From contig NZ_JAMBNX010000005.1 of NCBI RefSeq assembly GCF_023715325.1, positions 248,001 through 312,000 of the forward strand: 64,000 nucleotides of DNA, in the 5' to 3' direction. Source of the stretch: Agromyces mediolanus (GTDB lineage Bacteria > Actinomycetota > Actinomycetes > Actinomycetales > Microbacteriaceae). Shown here in pieces: positions 59,020-64,000 of this stretch. Under the pieces are notes generated by a model that saw only the letters and a list, made by a program, of their open reading frames with translations, ran no database searches and had not been told where the DNA came from. The position numbers were made by a program, and so were the translations under genes. Position 1 is the first letter of the stretch. Every line of letters begins with the position of its first letter.

Positions 59020-60981
59020 GTGACCTCAGACGACTTCCCGACGCCCGACCCGGCCGACGCAGCGCCCACCGCCGGTGCTGCCGAGGCGACGGAGCCCGCC
59101 GTCGACGCCCCCACCGACGCGCAGTCCGCGACGCCGGCAGACGCTTCCACCGAACCGCCCGCACCGTCCGGCTTCGCCGCCCTCGGCCTCGACGGCGCGG
59201 TGCTCGCCGCGCTCGACGACGTCGGCTACGAGACGCCCTCCGCCATCCAGGCCGCCACGATCCCGCTGCTCCTCGAGGGCCGCGACGTCGTCGGCCTCGC
59301 CCAGACCGGCACCGGCAAGACGGCCGCGTTCGCGCTGCCCATCCTCGCCCGCCTCGACCTCGACGTGCGTGAACCGCAGGCGCTCGTGCTCGCGCCGACC
59401 CGGGAGCTCGCGCTCCAGGTCTGCGAGGCGTTCGAGCGCTACGCCGCACATCTGCCCGGCGTGCACATCCTGCCCGTCTACGGCGGGCAGGGCTACGGCG
59501 TGCAGCTCTCGGCGCTGCGCCGCGGCGTGCACGTCGTCGTCGGCACGCCCGGCCGCATCATGGACCACCTCGACCGCGGCACGCTCGACCTCTCGGGCAT
59601 CCGCTACCTCGTGCTCGACGAGGCCGACGAGATGCTGCGCATGGGCTTCGCCGAGGACGTCGAGTCGATCCTCGCCGACACCCCCGACGACAAGCAGGTC
59701 GCGCTGTTCTCGGCCACGATGCCCGCGACGATCCGGCGGATGTCGCAGCAGTACCTGCACGACCCCGAGGAGGTGCGCGTCGCCGCGAAGACCCAGACCT
59801 CGGCCAACATCACCCAGCGCCACCTCGTCGTCTCGCACACGCAGAAGCTCGACGCCCTCACCCGCATCCTCGAGGTCGAGAACTTCGAGGGCATGATCGT
59901 GTTCGTCCGCACGAAGAACGCCACCGAGGAACTCGCCGAGAAGCTGCGCGCCCGCGGCTTCTCCGCCGCGGCGATCAACGGCGACCTCGCCCAGGCCCAG
60001 CGGGAGCGCACGGTCGAGCAGCTGAAGTCGGGCGCACTCGACATTCTGGTCGCGACGGATGTCGCGGCGCGCGGCCTCGACGTGGACCGCATCAGCCACG
60101 TCGTGAACTACGACATCCCGACCGACTCCGAGCCGTACGTGCACCGCATCGGCCGCACCGGCCGCGCCGGCCGCACGGGCGACGCGATCAGCTTCGTGAC
60201 GCCCCGCGAGCGTGGGCTCCTCGCCCGCATCGAGAAGGCCACGCGGCAGCCGATCGCGCAGATGCCGCTGCCGAGCGTCGACGAGGTGAACGAGACCCGG
60301 CTCACGCGCTTCGACGACCGGATCACCGCGGCGCTCGACGAGACCGCCCGCATCGAGCGCTTCCGCGACATCATCGCCCACTACGTGCGCCATCACGACG
60401 TGCCCGAGGTCGACGTGGCCGCCGCGCTCGCCGTGGTCGGGCAGGGCGACTCGCCGCTGCTGCTGGAGCCCGACCCCGAGCCCCGCTTCGAGCGCGGCCG
60501 ACGGGACGACGACCGGCGCGGCCGGGACGACCGCGGACGTGACCGCCGCGACCGGGACGAGCACGACGGCGGCCGGGAGCGGCCCGATCGGCGTCGCCGC
60601 AGCGATGCCGGCGAGCTGCGCAGCTACCGCATCGCGGTGGGACGCCGGCACCGGGTGGAGCCGCGGCAGATCGTCGGCGCGCTCGCGAACGAGGGCGGCC
60701 TCCGCCGCGAGGACTTCGGACGCATCCAGATCCGCGGCGACTTCTCGCTCGTGGAGCTGCCCGCCGAGCTGCCGCGCGACGTGATGGATCGGCTCGAGGG
60801 AACCCGCATCTCGGGTCGACTGATCGAGCTTCGGCCCGATCGCGGCGGCCCGCAGCGCTTCGACCGCGACGCGGATCGGGGCCGGCGCCGCGACGACGAC
60901 CGCGGAAACCGGCGGGACGACGAGCGGAGCGGCCCGCCCGCGCGGAAGCCGCGCCACAGCTCCCGCCGCGCCGAGGACTGA
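59020..60981 (+). CDS. DEAD-box RNA helicase with DbpA RNA-binding domain (CsdA/DeaD-like)
   Basis: ATP-dependent RNA helicase of 653 residues, likely for ribosome assembly or cold-growth mRNA remodelling. The core motifs are AQTGTGKT (I), PTRELA (Ia), LDEADEML (II), SAT (III) and HRIGRTGRAGRTG (VI). After the core is an Arg/Asp repeat region, then a DbpA-type RNA-binding domain (SYRIAVGRRHRVEPRQIVGA ... GRIQIRGDFSLVELP) and a basic tail. GTG 59020 is 5 nt after TACCCT. The first 45 residues are a disordered Pro/Ala/Asp-rich leader. Confidence 0.95.
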   Translation: MTSDDFPTPDPADAAPTAGAAEATEPAVDAPTDAQSATPADASTEPPAPSGFAALGLDGAVLAALDDVGYETPSAIQAATIPLLLEGRDVVGLAQTGTGKTAAFALPILARLDLDVREPQALVLAPTRELALQVCEAFERYAAHLPGVHILPVYGGQGYGVQLSALRRGVHVVVGTPGRIMDHLDRGTLDLSGIRYLVLDEADEMLRMGFAEDVESILADTPDDKQVALFSATMPATIRRMSQQYLHDPEEVRVAAKTQTSANITQRHLVVSHTQKLDALTRILEVENFEGMIVFVRTKNATEELAEKLRARGFSAAAINGDLAQAQRERTVEQLKSGALDILVATDVAARGLDVDRISHVVNYDIPTDSEPYVHRIGRTGRAGRTGDAISFVTPRERGLLARIEKATRQPIAQMPLPSVDEVNETRLTRFDDRITAALDETARIERFRDIIAHYVRHHDVPEVDVAAALAVVGQGDSPLLLEPDPEPRFERGRRDDDRRGRDDRGRDRRDRDEHDGGRERPDRRRRSDAGELRSYRIAVGRRHRVEPRQIVGALANEGGLRREDFGRIQIRGDFSLVELPAELPRDVMDRLEGTRISGRLIELRPDRGGPQRFDRDADRGRRRDDDRGNRRDDERSGPPARKPRHSSRRAED

Positions 60982-61431
60982 CCCGCCACCCTCTGCAGAA
61001 TCCAGAGTTGCCCGACTTTCATGAAAGTCGGGCAACTCGGGGTGGGGGGCCGTGCTGGGCCGGCGGGCGCGGGTGCTGGGAGCCCCCGGGCTCGGGGCCC
61101 GGGGGTCGCCGCCGGAGCAGGCTCTCGCGGCGAGCGGGCGCACAGGATCGGGGGATCCGCCATGCGCCCGCCTCAGCAGAGAGACGGCCCGCCCCGCCGA
61201 ACATGACGCGGCGGTCCCTGCGAATCCCCTGGGCGCCGCGAGCGGTCCGAGCGGCGAGGTCGCGCAAACGGCGCTCGGGCGGGCGGCTGTGCGACCGCGT
61301 GTTGCGTCGTGTTGCCCCGTGCGTCGGCGGGGGCTCGCGGGCGCTCCCTGCCGCCCCTACCGTCGTCGAGGACGGCTCGAACGGGTCGGCGACGCGCCTC
61401 CGACCGGGCGTGCGAACGGGGGAGGCGCGGC
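60982..61431. other. 450-bp gap: palindrome copy 2 and a leader region
   Basis: Holds the 34-bp palindrome at 61005-61038 and then about 390 bp of GC-rich DNA with no recognisable protein. A candidate -10 TACCGT is at 61358-61363, giving about a 65-nt leader to the LLM gene. A 48-codon GTG frame (61289-61435) with a Cys-Cys pair ends inside the start of that gene. No riboswitch was recognised. Confidence 0.6.
61005..61038. repeat. Perfect palindrome, copy 2 (shares the 30-bp core at 3892-3921)
   Basis: 16-bp arms around the same AT centre; the inner 30 bp are identical to copy 1. It is 24 bp after the stop of the DEAD helicase gene. Confidence 0.9.
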
Positions 61432-61435
61432 ATGA
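61289..61435 (+). CDS. Possible 48-codon leader peptide with Cys-Cys
   Basis: GTG 61289 opens a frame with Cys-Cys at codons 61310-61315, ending at the TGA that overlaps ATG 61432. The segment RVASCC is reminiscent of short cysteine-containing leaders seen in front of actinobacterial sulfur genes. Length and lack of an early stop weigh against it. Confidence 0.25.
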   Translation: MRPRVASCCPVRRRGLAGAPCRPYRRRGRLERVGDAPPTGRANGGGAA

Positions 61436-62823
61436 CGAGGCTCATCATCGGCGCCATGGTGCGGGCGCTCGGCGCCTACCCCTCGGGCTGGCGCTACCCG
61501 GGCGCGCACCGCGACCCCAGGGGTGACGCGGGGGTGCTCCGCCTGACCGCACGCCTCGCCGAGCGTGCCCGGCTCGACCACCTCTTCTTCGGCGACTGGC
61601 TCTCGACCGGGCCGGAGCTCGCGCACCGCGACCCGTACCTCCTCGCCCGCGTCGACCCGCTCTCCGCCGTCGCGCACCTCGCGGCGGTCACCGAGCGCAT
61701 CGGGCTCATCGCGACCGTCGACTCGAGCTACGCCGACGCGTACTCGGTCGCCCGGGCGACCGCGTCGATCGACCTCCTCTCCGGAGGCCGGCTGGGACTG
61801 AACCTCGTCACGACCGCCGATTCCCGGGCGGCCGGCAACCACGGTCTCGATGCCGAGCGGGTGCACCCGAGCCGGTACGAGCGCGCGGTCGAGTTCGAGA
61901 CGGTGCTGAAGCGGCTCTGGGACTCCTTCGACGACGACGCGATCGTCGCGGATGCCTCGACCGGCGACTTCCTCGACCCGGACGGCCTGCACGAGGCGCG
62001 CTTCCGCGGGGCCCATCTGCGCGTCGACGGCGCGCTGAACGCCGTGCGGCCGGTGCAGGGGCATCCGCCGATCGTCCGCTCCGGCGCCTCGCCCGCGTCG
62101 CGACTGCTCGCCGCCCGCAGCGCCGATCTCGCACTCGTCGCCGCCGACGACCTCTCCCACGCCGTCGCGGTCCGCGAGGAGCTGCGGGCCCTCGCCTTCG
62201 AGTCCGGCCGCGACGACCGCACGCTGAAGGTGATCGCCCCGGTGCTGCCGATCGTCGCCGAGACCCGGGCCGGGGCGCAGGCGATCGCGGACGAGCTGTC
62301 GGAGCTCGTCCGGCTCGTCGACGACTGGCCCGACGGCCCGCCGCCGGGGTTCCCCGCCGAGCGCTCGCTCGCGAGCCTCTCGCCGCTCGTCGGCGTCGAC
62401 CTGCAGGGCGTCTCGCCCGACCTCGCGGTCACGCCGACGATCGCGGCGCAGTTCGGCCAGGCGGGGCATCAGCTCGTCGAGATCGTCGCCGAGCGGACGG
62501 GCCGCACGCCGGCGGGGTTCCGCCCGCCGACCTTGCGCCATCTCGTGGTCGCCGCGGCGGTGACGGCGCCGATCATCGTGGGCACCGCCGAGGACGTCGC
62601 GGCCGAGTTCGAGGCCTGGGGCGAGGCGGGCGCGGTCGACGGCTTCAACGTGCTCTCCGCGGTGCAACCGGCCCAGTTCGAGGCGTTCGCCTCGCTCGTC
62701 GCCCCCGAGCTGCAGCGCCGCGGGCTGCTGCCGCGGGCGTACGAGGGGGCCACGCTGCGCGAGCACCTCGGACTCGCCCGACCCGACGGCGTGCACACCG
62801 CCCTCGGCGCCCTGCACGGCTGA
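61432..62823 (+). CDS. LLM-class flavin-dependent monooxygenase (NtaA/SnaA/DszA-type)
   Basis: Bacterial-luciferase-like FMNH2-dependent oxygenase of 463 residues. Blocks typical of the NtaA/DszA group are FFGDWLSTGPEL near the N-terminus, DLLSGGRLGLNLVTTAD (phosphate-binding loop) and RVHPSRYERAVEFETVLKRLWD. Such enzymes oxidise sulfones, chelators, dibenzothiophene sulfone or alkanesulfonates and often scavenge sulfur. ATG 61432 follows GGGGGAGG. A separate flavin reductase is needed but is not seen here. The neighbouring PLP enzyme may be a partner, or unrelated. Confidence 0.9.
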   Translation: MTRLIIGAMVRALGAYPSGWRYPGAHRDPRGDAGVLRLTARLAERARLDHLFFGDWLSTGPELAHRDPYLLARVDPLSAVAHLAAVTERIGLIATVDSSYADAYSVARATASIDLLSGGRLGLNLVTTADSRAAGNHGLDAERVHPSRYERAVEFETVLKRLWDSFDDDAIVADASTGDFLDPDGLHEARFRGAHLRVDGALNAVRPVQGHPPIVRSGASPASRLLAARSADLALVAADDLSHAVAVREELRALAFESGRDDRTLKVIAPVLPIVAETRAGAQAIADELSELVRLVDDWPDGPPPGFPAERSLASLSPLVGVDLQGVSPDLAVTPTIAAQFGQAGHQLVEIVAERTGRTPAGFRPPTLRHLVVAAAVTAPIIVGTAEDVAAEFEAWGEAGAVDGFNVLSAVQPAQFEAFASLVAPELQRRGLLPRAYEGATLREHLGLARPDGVHTALGALHG

Positions 62824-62900
62824 GCGGGCAGCGCGTGACGCCGTATGACGCCGCGTTCCGGTGTGTGACCGGAGCGCTGGCGGGGGCGGTCCGGCGGTCG

Positions 62901-62906
62901 TAGCGT
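62901..62906 (+). promoter_or_regulatory. -10 box TAGCGT of the class V aminotransferase gene
   Basis: Six nt before ATG 62913; leaderless arrangement. Confidence 0.55.
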
Positions 62907-62912
62907 CGCCGC

Positions 62913-64000
62913 ATGACTGGAGCGAGCACGGTGACGGAGCGGAAGGCGCGGGCGATGGAGACCCGCCCCATGCCGCTCGCCGAGCTCGCCGACCGCGGCC
63001 TCGTCGTCCCCGTCCTCGGGGGCGATCGCGTCGCGCACACGAACCTCGACCTGGCGGCCTCCGCGCCGCCGCTCGTCGCGGTGGCGCAGCACGTTGCCGA
63101 GATCACGCCCTGGTACTCGAGCGTGCATCGGGGCACCGGCTACGCCTCCGAGCTCGCGACGGAACTCGTCGAGGGGTCCCGCGCGGCCGTCGCGCGGCAC
63201 GTCGGCGCCCGCGACGGCGATGTCGTCGTCTTCACCCGGAACACCACCGACGCGCTCAACCTGCTCGCGAGCGCGGTGCCGGGCGACGTCGTGGTGCTCG
63301 ACGTCGAGCACCACGCGAACCTGCTGCCGTGGCGGAACCGCCGCGTCGTCGTCGCGCAGCCGAGCCTGGAGGCCACCCTGCGCGCCCTCGAGGCGGAGCT
63401 CGCCCGCCGCTCCGCCGCGCTCCTCACCGTCACCGGGGCGTCAAATGTGACGGGTGAACTGCTGCCGATCGAGCGGCTCGCCGAGCTCGCCCACGCGCAC
63501 GGCGCCCGGCTCGCGGTGGATGCCGCGCAGCTCCTGCCGCACCGGCGCGTCTCGCTCACCGAGTCCGGGGCCGACTACCTCGCCTTCTCCGGGCACAAGG
63601 CGTATGCCCCGTACGGCGCCGGGGCGCTCGTCGGCCGGGCCGACTGGCTCGACCGGGCGGCGCCGTACCTCGCGGGCGGCGGGGCGGTGGCGGCGGTCGC
63701 GCTCGACGCAGTGGCGTGGCGCACGGGCTCCGAGCGGCATGAGGCCGGCACGCCGAACGTGCTCGGCGCCGCCGCGATCGCCGCGGCCCTCGCCGAGTTC
63801 GAGCGGCTCGGGGAGCCGGCGCGGGCCGCGCACGAACGGGCGCTGACCGAGCGCTTGACGGCCGGGGTCGAGCGGGTCCCGGGGGTACGCCGGATCCGGG
63901 CGTTCGAGGATGCCCCGGACGCGCTCGGCATCGTCACGCTCGAGCTGGAGCGGGGCTCGGTCGGGCTGCTCGCCGCGGCGCTCTCCGCCGAGCACGGCGT
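62913..64000 (+). CDS. Class V aminotransferase (cysteine-desulfurase-like), C-terminus cut by window edge
   Basis: PLP enzyme of the NifS/SufS/Csd fold. ATG 62913 is 6 nt after TAGCGT and the frame stays open to the window end (362 codons). The family features are TRNTTDALNLLA, LDVEHHANLLPWR, AVDAAQLLPHR (PLP-ring Asp) and FSGHKAYAPYGAGALVG with the PLP lysine. Between 62824 and the start there is only a short promoter gap. It could mobilise sulfur from cysteine or act on another amino acid; the second active-site Cys of SufS would be past the edge. Confidence 0.87.
   Translation, partial: MTGASTVTERKARAMETRPMPLAELADRGLVVPVLGGDRVAHTNLDLAASAPPLVAVAQHVAEITPWYSSVHRGTGYASELATELVEGSRAAVARHVGARDGDVVVFTRNTTDALNLLASAVPGDVVVLDVEHHANLLPWRNRRVVVAQPSLEATLRALEAELARRSAALLTVTGASNVTGELLPIERLAELAHAHGARLAVDAAQLLPHRRVSLTESGADYLAFSGHKAYAPYGAGALVGRADWLDRAAPYLAGGGAVAAVALDAVAWRTGSERHEAGTPNVLGAAAIAAALAEFERLGEPARAAHERALTERLTAGVERVPGVRRIRAFEDAPDALGIVTLELERGSVGLLAAALSAEHG

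Noticed and set aside
61161..61206. 14-codon ORF in the 450-bp gap as a gene
   Set aside because: No SD, promoter or sign of folding; composition fits GC-rich noise.

Overview
The window is chromosomal DNA of a high-GC actinobacterium. GC-ending codons dominate, GTG starts are common, and genes are chained by 4-base ATGA/GTGA overlaps. Many genes begin only 5-7 nt after a TANNNT -10 box, which looks leaderless. A Fur-family regulator sits next to catalase, and the tRNA-Thr gene encodes no CCA. Gene content (teichoic-acid-type glycosyltransferase, DbpA-tailed DEAD helicase, many sugar ABC systems) fits the order Micrococcales, possibly Microbacteriaceae; that assignment is inference. I see no phage, transposase, integrase or CRISPR. 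Both edges cut genes.

Layout. 1-3921: end of a PfkB sugar kinase, a GNAT/acidic-protein pair, and a Fur-like regulator plus catalase with a perfect operator palindrome. 3948-18651: an unusual catabolic island. A molybdenum MOSC-reductase-ferredoxin fusion and a kinase-aminotransferase fusion run leftward. An oligopeptide ABC importer, two NylC/DmpA-type amidases, a C45 Ntn acyltransferase and a LacI regulator run rightward. The divergent promoters carry three copies of a CCGGAWCGATCCGG dyad. 18661-24045: mixed housekeeping genes (membrane protein, inositol-monophosphatase-like, M23 peptidase with an MtrA-like site, GH13 glucosidase, tRNA-Thr, tRNA-Met, strong terminator).

24079-42634: a second catabolic region. 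A leftward Baeyer-Villiger monooxygenase operon (esterase, BVMO, SDR, glutaredoxin-like) diverges from a sugar-type ABC importer that contains an ATPase-permease fusion. It is followed by a GAF/Fis regulator, a GntR regulator and a six-gene operon (ALDH, Fe-alcohol dehydrogenase, CRYL1-like 3-hydroxyacid dehydrogenase, CoA-transferase A/B, thiolase). That operon could carry a 3-hydroxy alcohol through to acetyl-CoA-type products. A TGTCNCA-N3-TGAGNCA dyad occurs at both divergent promoters.

42656-54496: an orphan membrane protein, then a third catabolic region around an FCD-GntR regulator: PfkB kinase, 3-keto-gulonate-phosphate-decarboxylase-like enzyme, D-2-hydroxyacid dehydrogenase, YiaK-type dehydrogenase, isomerase, Zn-dehydrogenase, SDR and a MalEFG-type importer. 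It resembles an ascorbate/ketogulonate-type pathway. 54559-64000: small protein, CPBP protease, GIY-YIG-like protein, glycosyltransferase, membrane exonuclease/endonuclease/phosphatase-family protein, DEAD helicase, a long untranslated gap with a second copy of the 30-bp palindrome, an LLM flavin monooxygenase and a truncated class V aminotransferase.
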